Assembly (NCBI GenBank): GCA_002118135.1
Contig: BDIU01000001.1
Location: 62,001-126,000, forward strand
Length of the DNA: 64,000 bases
Reading direction: 5' to 3'
Origin: Trebouxia sp. TZW2008
Taxonomy: Eukaryota; Chlorophyta; Trebouxiophyceae; Trebouxiales; Trebouxiaceae
Positions 1-13,114 of this stretch are shown piece by piece (the first letter of the stretch is position 1; each line of letters opens with the position of its first letter). Under the pieces are notes generated by a model, which saw nothing but the letters and a program-made list of their open reading frames with translations, did no database searches and was not told where the DNA came from. A program made the translations under genes and the position numbers.

Positions 1-506
1 TACAATCATGTAAACTCACATTTCTTCCCTAGTAAGTTTGGAAGAAAGGGAAACAGTTCACACTGCACTCAGCGTGAAGTAATGGCACGTACAATTGAAT
101 AGTCACGTTTCTGGGCTTTACGTTGCCCAACTGCTTTGCTAATGACTCAACTGAAGCTTGCAATGAAATTGCATATCAGTCAACATGGTTACATGTACAC
201 AACTGTTCAGCGTGTTGACTAATCCACTTTGCAGTGGGCACTGCAGGTGGACTTCAGTCATTCCAGCCTCGCACGGCACACACAGACGGGGTTGAACGAC
301 ATTTTGCTGGAGAGTGCCGTCGACTTGCGCCAAAGCGAGCAACGCTGCGAACGTGCAGCGCAACGCTGTACAAGAATTGCGCATCGCAGCGACCAGCAAT
401 GGCTTTAGCGCCGTTTGCAGACACTCTCTCAGCTACAGCTTAACGAGTGCCTGTGCGGTTTGATATTCTGACTAGCCTCTTCCTCGTGTCGCAACACGAT
501 CGACAG

Positions 507-3500
507 ATGCAGGCACCCAGCAGCATCAGCCACGATGTCTTCTCTGCCCTGACCGCCGGCCTTCAATTCAATCCCAAGCTGTCACACAGTCAAGCTACTT
601 CACAACAGGCTTCCTCAGCAGGGCATAAGCGGAAGCGAGATGTCGCATCTGGTGCGCCATCTGTGTACACTGAATCAGCTGCAGCAAGTGCAATAGCATG
701 TGCAAAGCATCTCAGCCGCAAACTAGGTCGCTAGCTTCTGCTTGTTTGCTAAGTGTCAGTGGTGTCATGCTTTGCAGAGGCTGACACTGCTGCTTTGGAA
801 CACGCAAATGGGTCCACTGAGCTAACTCACCCAGATGCTGCTGCCACTGTCCAGAGTAATGATCCATTTGAGGCAAGTTACTCTCTGTGATATGCTGCAC
901 TGCTTGATGGTGTCAGCTCAAATGTCCATGGCTGACAAGTTGGGAACATGTTATTTTGTTCATGCATCCAGTCATTAAAACCGGCTGCTAGGCAGGCTCA
1001 GGGGCCCAGCGATGTACTTTGCAGCATGCAAGTCTGCAAATCATGCGCCTAGCATGCATGCCTATCAGCCTATCTTGCGTGCCGTAGTCATGAGCGTCAG
1101 AGTGCCTTGACAATGCTGATTGCAATCGTGAGACAGCTGCGCGTGTCTAGCAAGTCAGACAGCCATTGCAGCAGCAGTTCCAGTTGTAGCAGCAATTCCA
1201 TTTGAAGCAGCAGTTTCCGCAGCACATATGCAGACACCTGGTATGTCTGCATGTGTGCTGCAGAGCCTGTCTCAGGGTACATCTCAAAGTGCAGTCATGC
1301 AAGACATCAGCCTGCTGCCCCTTTCTCATTGTCTCTGTTGAGGGAAGACATAAATACCCATCGGAGCTAGCTGCTCACTCATGCTGAAAAGCTTAGTCAC
1401 AGAAGTTGGCGTTTCAGGGCAGATTTGGGCCCCTTGAAATAGGAAAGAGATTGCTCTGTCCCACAAGCACTTCAACAACCTTGCCTTTTGTAAGCAAACT
1501 TTCCACGAGCAAGACTCCAAGTAAGCCATGTCAAAACCTGTGTCCGTTGTGCAGGCAGCTAACATCATGCGCAAGAGTCACGGCATTAGGGTGTCAGGTG
1601 GTCAAGCCCCACCACCACTGACCAGCTTTGCCGAGCTTGGCACAACATACAACTGCAGTAAGTGGTTGTTGGCCAAACTGGATGAGCATGGGTGGCATGA
1701 ACCTACAGCTATCCAGCGACAAGCAATGCCTGCCTTGCTGCAAGGGCGAGAGCTGTTTGCAATTGCACCTACAGGTCAGTCAGAACGACATTCACAATCA
1801 CAGATGACACGTTTGAGCAAATGCGTCAGGTGTCAGGTGTCAAACCTGTCTTGCCAGGCAGGCTTGTGCACAAATTGTGTCCTGCCAGGCGAACTATTGC
1901 GCAAATCCTGTCTTGCGAAGCAGGCTTGTGTTGAGCATCACATAAAGCGCTTTTGATGTTCAAGTGCGGTCAGCCAGGTTCAAGTGGCTGTTCTGAACAT
2001 GTGTGCATGTGCGTGTGCGCATTCTGGCTGCATGTGTGTGACTGGAGGTATGTCAAATGCTTCTGGCCCTCAGCAAGGGTGCTTCATTCAGGAAGGGCAC
2101 TCGCTGTTGGTGCTCAGCGTCATGCCCTGCTGCTGATCTTGTCAAGTGAATGTTGCATTGAGGCAAACTCTGATCAGCCGCCTTTTGTTGCTCGATACAC
2201 TCACCTGTGCTTTCACGCCAGGAAGTCCGTCAGTTCTGTTGATTGATGTCTTGCACTTTGGTCCTTGGTTTTGCTGCTGGCAACATACAAGTACTTGAAT
2301 GCAAGCAAGTGACAAGTGCTCTGAATGCAGCAATCGCTGCATGCTGTCATGACATGTGTTCTGCATGCTTGGTCAGCAACGGCCCGTTCCTACATAGTTG
2401 ACAACACCGAAATTTCACTTTCAGCAAACTTGGCAGGACAGACAGTTCCACAGCAACACTCTGTCCTTCAGCCTGTCCTATCTGGCCGTGTAAGGATGCC
2501 AAATTTTGGTCGCATAAACGCAGGGTCAGGCAAGACCCTGGCCTTTCTGCTGCCAACCATTGCAAGGCTATATCAGCAGAAGCAGCAGCAGCAGCGACAG
2601 AAGCTGCTGGACTTGCCAATCAACGAAGACATTGTATCAAGTCAGAAGCGCAAGCGCAGCCAGGTCAGCACAGCTCAAGACGCTGAGGAGCAAACAGTGC
2701 CAGTGCTTGCTTCAGCAACGGCAGCAGTGAAGGCTGCAAGTGGCAAAGGGCTGAAAGGCAAAGCCTCAAAAGGCAGCAAAGTGCTGTTGAAAGGCAATTT
2801 TCACCCAGCAAAAGGCACCGCTCCTTCACTAGCCAGCTCTCAATCAGCAGAAGGCACAAAGCCTGTGAAAGGCAGCTCCCAATCAGCAGAAGGCAGATTG
2901 AAAGGCAGCTCTCAAGCATCGAAAGGCAACAGGGACTTGACCAAAGGGCCTGGTGCTGTGGTGTTGGCACCATCAAGGGAGCTGGCTGCTCAGACTGCGC
3001 GATGCCTACTGCTGCTGCTCAAGGGGCTCAAGCTACGCTGTACTCTGCTGACTGCAGCAGTCGCTGCTGGCACTGACTTCACCAAGGTATGTTCATGGCT
3101 GGATGCCCATTTCAGCTGATTTTACTTGATTGTTGTCGGCGTCCGTGTTGAGCCAGTGCGCTTGTTGGTGCAATGGCATTCAGCTGGCAGTCATAGCGCA
3201 TGTTTGAAAATTCATCGCCACAGAATCTTGTCAGATTCACAGCAAGGCAGCACTTGGCACAATTTGTATTGTATCCATCTACGTTGAACATGAGGCAGCC
3301 TTCTGCAGCAGACGACTTCCAAATGATGTGTTTTCAGAAACCTGGATGTGAAGTGTCATTCTGCAGCAGGTGGCATGAGGGTCAAGGCATCGTGCATGTA
3401 CACGTGGAGCTGGCGGTGACCACTCCAAAAGACTGGCTCACTTGGGCAAGTCAAAGCAAATGACCCTCATTGTTACATGGTCCCTTCAGCCTGAACATGC

Positions 3501-6500
3501 AGTGTCATTCTGCAGCAGATGGCATGAGGTCTTCACGTGCATGTGGAGTTGACGGTGGCCAGCCCCAAGAGACTGGCTCATTTGGATAAGTCAAAGCAAA
3601 TGACTCTCATTGTTATTCTTCAGGCTGAACATGCACAACCATTCTGTAACAGATGGCTTGAGCCTCAAAGCGTTTCTGTATGTGCAGATGGACCTGGGCA
3701 TGGCCACCTCCAAGAGACTGGCTCGCTGAGTCAAATGTAAGTTGACGACGTTTATATCTACATGTACCCTTCAGGCTGAACATACAGAGTCGTTCTGCAG
3801 TAGCACGTCATGAGGCTCAAGGCGGCTCTGTACGTGCAGATTGATTTCGTGGTGGCCACCCCTAGACGATTGGCTCCCTTGGTCAAACTAAAGCAGACAA
3901 TGTTCATAGCTACATGGACCCTTCAGGCTGAACATGCAGTGTAATTCTGCAGTAGCATGTCATGAGGCTCAAGGCGGCTCTGTACATGCAGATTGATTTC
4001 GTGGTGGCCACCCCCAGGCGACTGGCTCACTTGGTCAAGTCCAAGCAGACTGACCTGTCCTGTGGTCAATTCCTGATCCTGTTCAGCATACGTGGTTTCT
4101 TCAAGCCAAACACGCAGTGTCACCCTACAGCAGATCCCACAAGGCTTAATGTGTTTTGCATGTGCAGATGGATTTGGTGGTGGCCACCCCCAAAAGACTG
4201 GCTCATTTGGTCAAGTCAAAGCAGATTGACCTCGCCTCTGTGCAATTCTTGATCCTGGATGAAGCAGACAAGCTGTTTGAAGGCGGCTTTGTGAGCCACA
4301 TTGACGCCATCATTCATGCGTGCAACCATCCAGAAATTGTGAGTCTCTTGGTCTACTGTCGACCCCAGTCACACTTCCACGGATTTTGCCTCTGTTGTCT
4401 CTCTCAAACATTGCATGCTGAAGCAGCATGCTCAGGATGAGGGAGATGAGCTTGTCAAAGGCGGTTTTGTAAGTCGCATTGATGCCACGACATGCCTGCA
4501 CCCACCCAGACATTGTGAGCCTCTTGCTGGAAGCACCCCTTCACTTGACGTCACAAATGTATGCCTTGATGCATTCATGCGTGCAGCTAGCCTGCAACTG
4601 TGACTGTCTTACTGGAACCATTGCTGCAATTGCTGTTACTGCTGAAGATTGCGTAGTGTGCAACATACTCAAAACAAGGCAGATAAGCTATTTGCAGGTG
4701 GCCTTTTGAGCCACATTGATGCCTGTACCCACCCACACATTGTGACTTGCTTGGGCATCTCTTTTTGCTGCAAGCAATGTTTCATGGCTGTCTCACAATT
4801 TGCATCTTGAGTCAGTTGGCCTTGCCACTTGACCACACCTGCTAGGTCCTTTATTGCCGTGATACATGCTATCTGTTCGCTGTCCAGTGACACACTACCA
4901 CAAAACTATTGCCTTGATACTTGCTATCGCTTCGCTGTTTGGTCACACTACCACAAGGCTATTGCCTTGATTATGCTATCTCTTCGCTGTTCAGTGCCAC
5001 ACTACCACAAGGCGTTGAGGACCTGGCATTCTGCGTAATGCAAAACCCCCTGAGGCTGACAGTGGGTCCAAGGAGCGCCCCCGCCTCCACAGTGGCCCTC
5101 AGACTGCTGTTTGTGGGGCGGCAAGAAGGCAGACTGCTATACCATACATAGGCTGACGTATGACACACCTGAAAGGCTGTTGTTTTGTAGGTGAGAGCTT
5201 TGTTCAGTGCTACTTTACCACAAGGTGTTGAGGACCTGGCGTCCAGTGTGCTGCAAAACCCCCTCAGGCTGACAGTAGGCCCAAGGAACAGCCCCACCTC
5301 CACAGTGGCTTTCAGACTGCTGTTTGTGGGGCAGCAAGAAGGCAGACTGCTATACCATACACAGGCTGACGTATGACACACCTGAAAGGCTGTTGTTTTG
5401 TAGGTGAGAGCTTTGTTCAGTGCCACTTTACCACAAGGTGTTGAGGATCTGGCGTCCAGTGTGCTGCAAAACCCCCTCAGGCTGACAGTAGGCCCAAGGA
5501 ATGCACCTACTTCTACAGTAGCCCAAAGGCTGCTGTTTGTGGGTCAGCAAGAAGGCAAGATGCTGGGCCTTCGACAGCTGATTGCTGAGGGACTGACACC
5601 GCCAGTGCTGCTCTTTGTGTCCAGCAAGGAGCGTGCAGAAGCTGTGCACAGGTGCTCTCTTTTGTACATTTGTGCCTTACAGTATTTATTGTTGTCATTG
5701 TTGTTGATGTTTTGTCACAATGTTATGGCCATGTCTGCTGCTATTCATATCATCGCTACAGTTCATATCGTCAAGGTGAAAATGACTCAAGAAGCCATTC
5801 AACACACACTGTTGCACAGGCAATTTTGTGCCTTATGGTCCCTACCCTGTGTGCTTTCAGCACTGCCTACTTTCAGTGCTGTCTGATGTCAGCGCTGTCA
5901 ATTACACGATACTTGGCACATGCAATGACCAAGCTGGGGTAGCTGCATGGTATGCAAAGGCCATCAATCAAACGCTGCATGGAGCCTTACTGGCTTGATG
6001 GGCCGCTTGGAGGCTGGCCATTGTCTGCCTTTGGCTGCTACAGCTTGATCTTGCAGCTGGGTATCATTAGCAGGCTTGGATCTTTGTCCATATTGCCAAC
6101 CATTGGTTGTTTTGCTGTGTGTTATGCCAAGCCTTGATTCCAGGAAGTAAGCTGTGTCTGGTGATCAGCACTTGTTGCAGCAACTCCCCACGCTTGTTCA
6201 TGTGTTCTGCTACCCTCACCTAAGTCCCTAATCAGTGTGGGGAGCTGCTCACTCGCTTCTTGATGAGGGTGATGGCAAAGCAATTCGAGTGAATCTGCAT
6301 AGGGAGGTATTGGGCTGACAGTGCTGCTGTGTGTTGGCAGGCAAATCATGTTTGATGGGGTTCATGCCGGTCTGATACATTCCTGTCAGCCTCAGTCAGT
6401 TCGTAACACTGCTGTTGACAGCTTCCGGTCAGGTGCCACGTGGCTGCTGGTGGCCACCGATCTGGTTGGGCGGGGCATGGACTTCCTTGGAGTGCAAACC

Positions 6501-7115
6501 GTCATCAACTACGACTTCCCTCAGTCCACTACAGACTACATACATAGGGTTGGCAGAACTGGCAGGGCCGGCAGATCAGGTACCCTCAAGCCTTTGTATC
6601 TTGAACAATCAAGTCTTCAAAGATGTTAACAAATGCCAAAGTGGATGCATTTGAGTGGGGGTTGTAGCAAGTTGGTACTAAGTTGACAGTACCTGGCTGC
6701 TGTTGTACTGTACCTTAGGCCAGGCACTTTGCCTGCTGCTCATGCATGGCATGCCAAGTCTGCTCATCCACAGAAACTGCAACACCACCTTCTCAACATG
6801 GTCTTGAGCACTGCTCTTTGTGACAGCTGCTATCACTAGGGCTGGCAAAAGTGGGTTTGACAAGCTGAAAGATGATTGATCTGAGTTTCATTTTGTTGTT
6901 CAGGTGAAGCCACCACCTTCTACACTGAGGATGATGCTTGGCAGCTGCGGTCTATTGTCAATGTCATGCGGGCAGCAGGCTGTGAGGTTCCTGAGTGGAT
7001 GCTACAGCTCAAAAAGGAAAGACGGAAAAGTCATGACAAGAAGGGAAAGCAAAAAACAAGGACGCAAGCTGACAAGCAACCTGGTGCCTCAAAGCAGGCT
7101 AAGCCAAAGAAATAG
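507..7115 (+). CDS. DDX52: DEAD-box RNA helicase DDX52/ROK1
   Basis: Nucleolar ATP-dependent RNA helicase family that acts in 18S rRNA maturation (family knowledge). Eight exons read as 507-726, 778-872, 1555-1774, 2524-3086, 4168-4338, 5404-5651, 6341-6579, 6904-7115; all phases agree and give 655 residues. Visible in order: the ROK1-type lead-in [12 protein letters not shown] motif [14 protein letters not shown], motif I APTGSGKT split by intron 3, a Lys/Ser-rich low-complexity insert (exon 4), motif Ia [16 protein letters not shown], motif II DEAD, motif III FSAT, then [12 protein letters not shown] and [13 protein letters not shown], ending in a Lys-rich tail with [14 protein letters not shown]. 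Intron 2 starts with GC (GAG|GCAAGT). The introns before exons 5 and 6 hold several decayed copies of those exons. The start is the first ATG in frame. Confidence 0.93.
1830..1935 (+). repeat. Small imperfect tandem duplication in DDX52 intron 3
   Basis: Two related segments of about 30 bases centred near 1850 and 1915 share CCTGTCTTGC followed by GCAGGCTTGTG. They lie just downstream of exon 3 and have no coding potential in the helicase frame. Confidence 0.5.
3350..4167 (+). repeat. Tandem array of decayed copies of DDX52 exon 5 start
   Basis: Five imperfect upstream copies of the intron end plus the first half of exon 5 precede the functional exon at 4168. Units start near 3353, 3503, 3635, 3785 and 3935, about 130 to 150 bases apart. 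Each begins with a variant of TTCTGCAGCAG.TGGCATGAG and carries a version of the peptide [18 protein letters not shown], for example [19 protein letters not shown] near 3540 and [20 protein letters not shown] near 3990. Frameshifts and stops break most copies (one reads LAR then stop at about 3728). Only the last unit continues into the DEAD motif. Confidence 0.85.
4430..4745 (+). repeat. Fragments of the DDX52 exon 5 end (DEAD-motif region)
   Basis: Downstream of functional exon 5, two partial copies of its 3' half are seen. At about 4435-4520 the frame reads [17 protein letters not shown], against [17 protein letters not shown] in the real exon; at about 4677-4740 a frame reads ADKLFAGGL, then SHIDA and a CTHPHI-like end. 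Both keep the exon end followed by GTGAG or GTGAC. Confidence 0.7.
4850..5403 (+). repeat. Tandem copies of DDX52 exon 6
   Basis: Copies of the motif III exon precede the functional one at 5404. Two short fragments near 4890 and 4945 repeat the ACTACCACAA segment. A longer copy covers about 4990-5150 ([19 protein letters not shown]). A near-perfect copy at 5192-5383 has the same TTTTGTAG acceptor, the same first codons (VRALFSAT) and an open frame to a point where it diverges from the real exon and enters the next copy's intron. The last two units are about 212 bases apart. Confidence 0.85.
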
Positions 7116-7727
7116 CCAGCATGAGTTGCAGAATTGCAGGTGTTGAGCGCTTCTCAGCCACACAACCTACCTCAGACAGCTTCAGCTTGCCAGAGCACAT
7201 ATCTGTATGTGGAAGGACATTGTTGAGTTTGGCTTCTTTCTCGAACGAATCATGAGCAAGTATTCTTGTGCAATGTTTTGACGACATGCGATTGCGTTGG
7301 AAGTGAGTCTGAGTGTGCGTACAGTATGTGAGACATCGAGCTCAATTCATGTGCTGTGAGCCTGTTATTGCCGTATTGACAATGATTTTTCTGACTTGTC
7401 TCTCTACTGATGATAGCGTAGATTTGAGAAATTCACCTAATTCACGCTACCATTGCTTGGCTGCGCAAGCCTTTAGTGCATAAGAAGTTGCATATTTCTG
7501 TCGTACGCCGCATATCTTGCATGCCACCACTGCAACGCATGTTTTCGCATGATGTACGCACAAGCCTCGGATCAGTGCTGCTTGACAACATCAGATGCTG
7601 AGGTTCTCTCAAGGTTCCATTGATCACATGAAATACCAATCCGCTGATGTCACATTCACAAACTCTGCATATCCTGAAGTTGTGCAAATAAAGGTCATGA
7701 GCAAAATTACAAACACAGCAGGCCTTA
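7116..7727. other. DDX52 3' flank, no gene seen
   Basis: I see no convincing reading frame on either strand here. It probably holds the DDX52 3' UTR. Confidence 0.4.
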
Positions 7728-8033
7728 TCAAAACTGGAAACACGACTTGAGGCTGCTGTATGTGTCGATCACCAAACATTCAGTGACATACTTCTCTCTC
7801 AAACCCGGATGCCGTCTGAGCATTTCTTGCGCTGGTACAATGTAAGACTGGAAAAATTCGGCTTCTGTCTTCACGTGAACCATGGCGTTGCGGGAAATGA
7901 TAACTTGATCCAGCCCCTCTGCTACCACTTCTTCGTTTGAGTTGAAAGGCTCAGACGACAGCGAACAAAATGCTGTGGAGGAAGCTTCATCAGAAGCTAC
8001 TTCTTTGACGGATTCAGCAACAAATTGACTCAG
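7728..8033 (-). CDS. Unidentified reading frame, possibly a terminal exon
   Basis: An open frame without an in-frame ATG at its upstream end reads through FVAESVKEVASDEASS, then EEVVAEGLDQVIISRNAMV and EMLRRHPGLREKYVTECLV to a stop at 7728. Its composition (charged, few Cys, helix-compatible) looks coding, and a possible splice acceptor lies near 8033. It lies just downstream of the MscS-like gene on the same strand but is not joined to it, because that gene has its own stop at 8411. I do not recognise the family. It may be the last exon of a small gene whose 5' exon lies between 8034 and 8410. Confidence 0.3.
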   Translation of the reverse strand: MSQFVAESVKEVASDEASSTAFCSLSSEPFNSNEEVVAEGLDQVIISRNAMVHVKTEAEFFQSYIVPAQEMLRRHPGLREKYVTECLVIDTYSSLKSCFQF

Positions 8034-8410
8034 ACATCATCACGTTCAGCCTCATACACCTTGTTCAAGTATAATCTTCAGACGTTTGCTTATGCTTGGG
8101 ATCATTCATGTAATGCCTATATACAATAAAATGCAATCAAAGCATCAAGGATCAGGAGCTTGACACATAATCTGCGCATGCAGACAATTCAACATTGATC
8201 AACCCCTCAGCAGCTCTCACGCCCCAGACATATACATACAGATTGACAGTTGACAACAATGTATACCTATTTCAACTTTACAGCCTTTTCACACGACAGA
8301 AATAGACCAGATCAGAAGGCAGTCAGCTCACAGCAATGAAATCTCCCTGTCCAGCAGTCTCATGCCGTCTGTTATGCTGAGATCACTTGATGTCCACAAC
8401 TGACAGCAAG

Positions 8411-11400
8411 TCACAGAACATCTGTGCTTTTGTTGGCCTCATTGCTAAAGGCTTCAGCAGCAGACGCTGACAAGCCAGGTATAGTGGACGCTTTTGGAGG
8501 GCCGCCATCAGTGGCATGTTCAATTTCAAGCTGCGCAGCGCGCACAGCAGCAGAAGCAGACTGCTGGGACGGGCTAGAGGGGCGGGTTTGAGGGCTAGAA
8601 GGGCGGGTCTGGGGGCTTGGGGGCCGGATTGCACCGTTGCCCCTTACAGATGCTTCTGCCTCTGAGTGTGGATCAGCGCCATTGTTACTTTGCATAGTCT
8701 GCAGTATGGCTTCTTCCAGATTTGGCATGTGGGTCACCTGTACACCACAAGCAGAGAATCAGTTGCTGTGGTGTCACTGCAGTTTCTCAAGGGAAGGCTC
8801 AAGATATGCTGCAGACGGTATATAATGGCTAGGCTCAGAGCATGCTAAACAGCTCCCTGCTGCCAAATAGCAAATTCATTATGTGCTCTCAGTCTTGTAC
8901 AAGCATATGACAAAGCTGTCAAGCATGAGCAAAAAAAGGGATGTCTCTGACATACGGCATTACCAAGGGAGCTTCTGTCAGTAGGAGACAGAGCGATTTT
9001 ACATGCCTCGTCACTATGCTATGTCAGCTGCGCACAACTGGACTATTGAGACAATGTTGGTGCTGAGATGTACCTGGGTGGGGTAGGCAAATTGAACAGC
9101 ATGCTTGTTGATGATACGGCCAAAGTCCATCAGCAAGCGCTGTCTGAAATTTCCCCAGTCCCTTGAGGCCACAGGGGTGGTATGTACCTGAATTGTCAAG
9201 CAATACCAGCTACAGCAGATGCATAGTCCCCACTGAGCCACAGCAATGCTCACACATTACTCAACACCTCTTCAGGCCTTTGATGGCAGAAGAGCTGACT
9301 GTGCAGTGCGTGGTGCGACAATGGACTACCAGCACTGTGCAGCAAAAGCTGAACAGCAGATGCAGCACATGCAGGCGTACACTTAACCCATGAGATCAAA
9401 GCATTCGAGATGCAAACCACGCCAAACCAGCATGCAATCAGGTCAACAGCCTGCCGGGATAAGCATGCACCATCAAATTGACATGAGCTTACCAGGACTA
9501 CAATGTTGATAGCATAGTCTTGGAAGCCAGACATGCCTACAAAGGTGGGCAGGCGGCGATCCACGCCCGCCCGCCTGGCCAGGCTGCGCCGCATGTCATC
9601 CACCACCAATTCTACCTGCATTCAGACATTGCCAGATGACGCTTTGTATCTGCCATGTACTGTATTTCCAATAGCATTCCCTCAGTACTCCTTCTTTAGT
9701 CACATGCTGTTGATTGCACCAAATTGCAAACAATGCTGAAAAGGATGCCCAGGCACCAAAGAAAGGTGAGTGTCATGAAGTCCATTTCCCAGTTGATGAC
9801 ATAGGATCTGACATTTCATTCAAAGGCGTCGCTGCAGTCTGATGTGCAGCAGCAGGGCTTGTGCACATAACTGTGTAGTGGCTTGATTGCAGCTGTGCGG
9901 CAGGAGGTGTGGTCACCTTCTCAAGGTCCTTGTAGCGCAGCTTGATGGTGAACAGCAGCTGCCTAGAGCGATTGAAATGACTGAGTACCCTGCTTGTCAG
10001 GATGTTGGATTCATTTGATATGATCATCTCACTCAACACCTGCAAATGGCATTCATGCCTCTGCATATAGCCGCCAGATGCACTGCAAACGTTACATATC
10101 ATAAACGCCATTGAGAAACATCTTGCAATCAATTACTGCAAATTAGCTGATGCAACTGTTTGACAGCGCCTCTGATGACATGTTGCACGACAGCAACAGG
10201 TCAAGTTTGTACCCCTGCCTCAAAGGGTTAAAATCAGCACAACATCAGCGCATACCTTGTTTGGAATAGTGACAGGCAGTGAAGCGTCTGTCCGGACAAT
10301 GGTGCGCATTGGGTCAACACGCTCTATGACCCCCACCAGGACGCGCTCACCCCCTCCAGATGACAGCTCTACCCTGTCCCCCACCACAAATGGCCGAGAC
10401 AGAAACTGCACAACACCCCAACCACATCAGACAAAAACTGCATCTTGTGAGTGAGAGTTTGATAAGAAAAGAAACTGCATTGGCATCAACCGCAGCACAG
10501 CAACAAAACAGAACAGTGTCAACCAGTGGGTTGATGGCCACTTGTAGCTCAAGTTCTACAGGAAGGCGTGAGTGCTCTGGAGGGCATGATCAATGGGGTA
10601 GGATCCAGAAAGCTCAACGCATGCTGTCAGCAATCTCCCCAACAGCCATACAGCCATGACTCAGCTGTGCATGCTCACCAGGTTGATGCCGGATATGAGG
10701 TTGGCCAGTACAGACTGAGCGCTCAGACCAACCACAACAGTACTGACACCTCCCACTGTCAACAGGGGCTGCACATTGATTCCCAGCACAGCCAGGCACA
10801 TGATGCTGCCAGCGCAAACCACCACCCAGCTAGCTAGGCCACTCACTGGCAGCATCACTCGCTCAAGAGCCCTGCCCTGCCCTCCTGTTGCTGTAGGGTT
10901 TATCTCCTGCAGCGATGTAAATTCAGCTTTGAGGAGGTTATCTTGGAGGTGCATGGCAGCCGTTGTAAATCTGTGCTCTTGCCCACGCAACAGTCAGGAC
11001 CACCAGCTCTATGAACTCATTGCGCAGGCACTTTTCCAAGGGTATTGCAATGTGGCGTGTGGCGTTGTCGTGTCACATCTTGCAAGAGCTGAGGACCCCT
11101 TTGGTGGTGTATGCATCTGCGGGTTGAGATGTATGCTGACCTGTATGCTCTCATCCATAATGGTCTTGACGAGACATTCCTTGAAGCGCAGCAGCGTCCA
11201 GCAAATGAAGACGATGACCCCCAGCTTGCGGAAATTCAGGGCTGTTGTGTCAACCAACTTCAGCATCTTCATGGCCTTCATCATGAAATTCACTGCAAGC
11301 AGCGCGCTGTCTTGTCAGATGCCAGCTGGACGACAGGGTGACTGAAGCTGACATTGCTGACGAGAGTTGCATGGTCGTGCCCACCGTACAAGGACTGGAA

Positions 11401-12352
11401 TTAATAAGCTTATCTAGAAGTGCGAATGATGGCTACATAATTTGTTCCTGGTATGATATGCCAGTGTGCCTGGGTTGGAAAGGCAAAACTTGCATGCCCC
11501 ACGTGTGCTGGTGCTCAGCAAGAAGTTGCATTGCTTTGAGTCATTCAGTCCCTTTTGAGAGCAATTGGATCTGCGCACAATATTGCATGAACCGGGACCT
11601 TGCAATAGCCCTTTGCACCTTTGCACACAAGCAAGCACTGAGCAAGGTCGTGAGGCAATGTCTTGTGCAAGCATGCCTCACAGCGTTGATTGCCCACCAA
11701 GAGGAGTGGAGAAGCTCTGTTGACTGGCTTGTGACGCCAGCGCTACGCTCAGAAACCAGGCCACGGATCGTAATGAGTACACAACTGCTGCCATGGGGGC
11801 AAACACAGCAATTGGCAAATTTGCCCCAACCAGCAGAGCTTGACCAGCATGTACATGAAATGGGCGCTTGATCCTGGGTGTGGAATCGGACGCATCTGAG
11901 AGGAAGGAGGGTGCTGCTTCCTGCAACAAGCCTGACTCAGTATGGAGTGTTGGTTCAGCAGTCAGAGGTCCCTGGGTGTCATGTACCTCTGGGGCTTCGA
12001 ACTCCTTTGACTTGCGCCCTATGTACCGTGTGATGACCCACACCAGACCAAACCAAGCCAATGAGCTACCGACGCTGTGCAAGGCATGATGCAGGAGAGG
12101 CCGGTCGACTGACGCTTGACGCACAGCCTCTGTGACAGACTGAGTGGTGACAGAGGAGCTGGCAACAACAGAGCCTGAGAAACGATGTGGCTGAACTGTT
12201 TTTGGCTTCAAACTTGAGCGGTGTAAACGCTTGTGCAAGCAAGCCTGAAAGCCTGTGGTAAGGCGGAACGTACGAGTCTGGCCGCAGTCACGCCCGCTGA
12301 TGCAGCAGGCTTCACAACACGCTGAAGCTGCTATAGGAACGCTCTTTAGCAT
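8411..12352 (-). CDS. MscS-like mechanosensitive ion channel
   Basis: Membrane channel of the MscS/MSL family, which opens on membrane tension; plant and algal organellar members act in chloroplast or mitochondrial envelopes. Eight exons in transcript order: 12352-11698, 11292-11141, 10906-10679, 10405-10256, 10039-9917, 9615-9493, 9187-9074, 8737-8411; every phase agrees, giving 623 residues. The N-terminus is Ser/Arg/Ala-rich and acid-poor at first, compatible with a transit peptide. Hydrophobic segments include LAWFGLVWVITRYIG, NLPIAVFAPMAAVVYSL, LGVIVFICWTLL and WVVVCAGSIMCLAVLGI. The pore-lining helix region VGGVSTVVVGLSAQSVLANL and the MscS beta-domain FLSRPFVVGDRVE...VTIPNK are clear. 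The C-terminal tail is Pro/Ser-rich with repeated RPSSPQT. Organelle targeting is inference. Confidence 0.9.
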
Positions 12353-13114
12353 ATCCAGGCAGTACACAAGTGATCACCTTAAGCACGCGAGCGTCGCACG
12401 ACGAATAGGCTTGCATTAGCGCGACAGCGCTGGTCGTCACAAGCTGGCATGTACACATGCCATAAGCACCTAAACGTTCGCTATGCTGAAGCAACGCGTG
12501 TTGAGTTTGACTATCTCCCCGACTGCATGCAAACTTCTACCTCAGCTTCTTCCTCCAAAATTCCTCGCAATCGTCTTCATCAACTGTCTGACACATCAAA
12601 TTCTCGCTGCATGTCACACTCAGATGCTGCGAATCACACTCCAAGCAACGTGTACACGTTCATTCATACATGGCCCCTCAGCAGCTGTTGCAGTAATCAA
12701 GTTGTCGTTATGCCAAACACATTTCAGCGGCGCACACACATGTACACCAATGTGCAATGTCGTCGCATTTCAGCAATCTAGACACCTGCTGCTGACCCTT
12801 GCTGGTACATATTTGAACACCTGCAGCCGGAACCTCTGACATGCGTGTCATATGACACGCCTTCACTCTATCGATGCAGTAAATTTAATGCACTTGTGTT
12901 GATGAGACAAATGCTGTGCAATGCGCTTCGGTCAATGCCAACATAACTGTGCAGCATTGATTGAATATCTATAGTGTATGGGGAACATCTTGTTCTACCT
13001 ATGAAATGGGAGGCAACTAGCAGTCTGACACTTTGCTGAGTTGGTAGTCCTGCTTGATAAGTGCTGAGGGCAAGCCACAAAGTTCCCAGCATCCCACGTA
13101 TAGATTCATTCGTT
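12353..13114. other. MscS-like gene 5' region, no gene seen
   Basis: Upstream of the MscS-like start codon. No reading frame with family features was found. Confidence 0.35.

Noticed and set aside
139..443. Overlapping frames on both strands near the left edge
   Set aside because: No recognisable domain. A Gln/Arg-rich plus-strand frame could be the end of a gene to the left, but nothing fixes its splicing.
1160..1215. GCAGCAGTTCC-type short repeats in DDX52 intron 2
   Set aside because: Simple low-complexity repeats, common in such introns.
2665..2976. 103-codon minus-strand frame rich in Leu/Cys
   Set aside because: It is the shadow of the Lys/Ser-rich repeat insert in DDX52 exon 4.
4971..5426. 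151-codon minus-strand frame with an internal repeat
   Set aside because: Antisense shadow of the duplicated exon 6 copies of DDX52.
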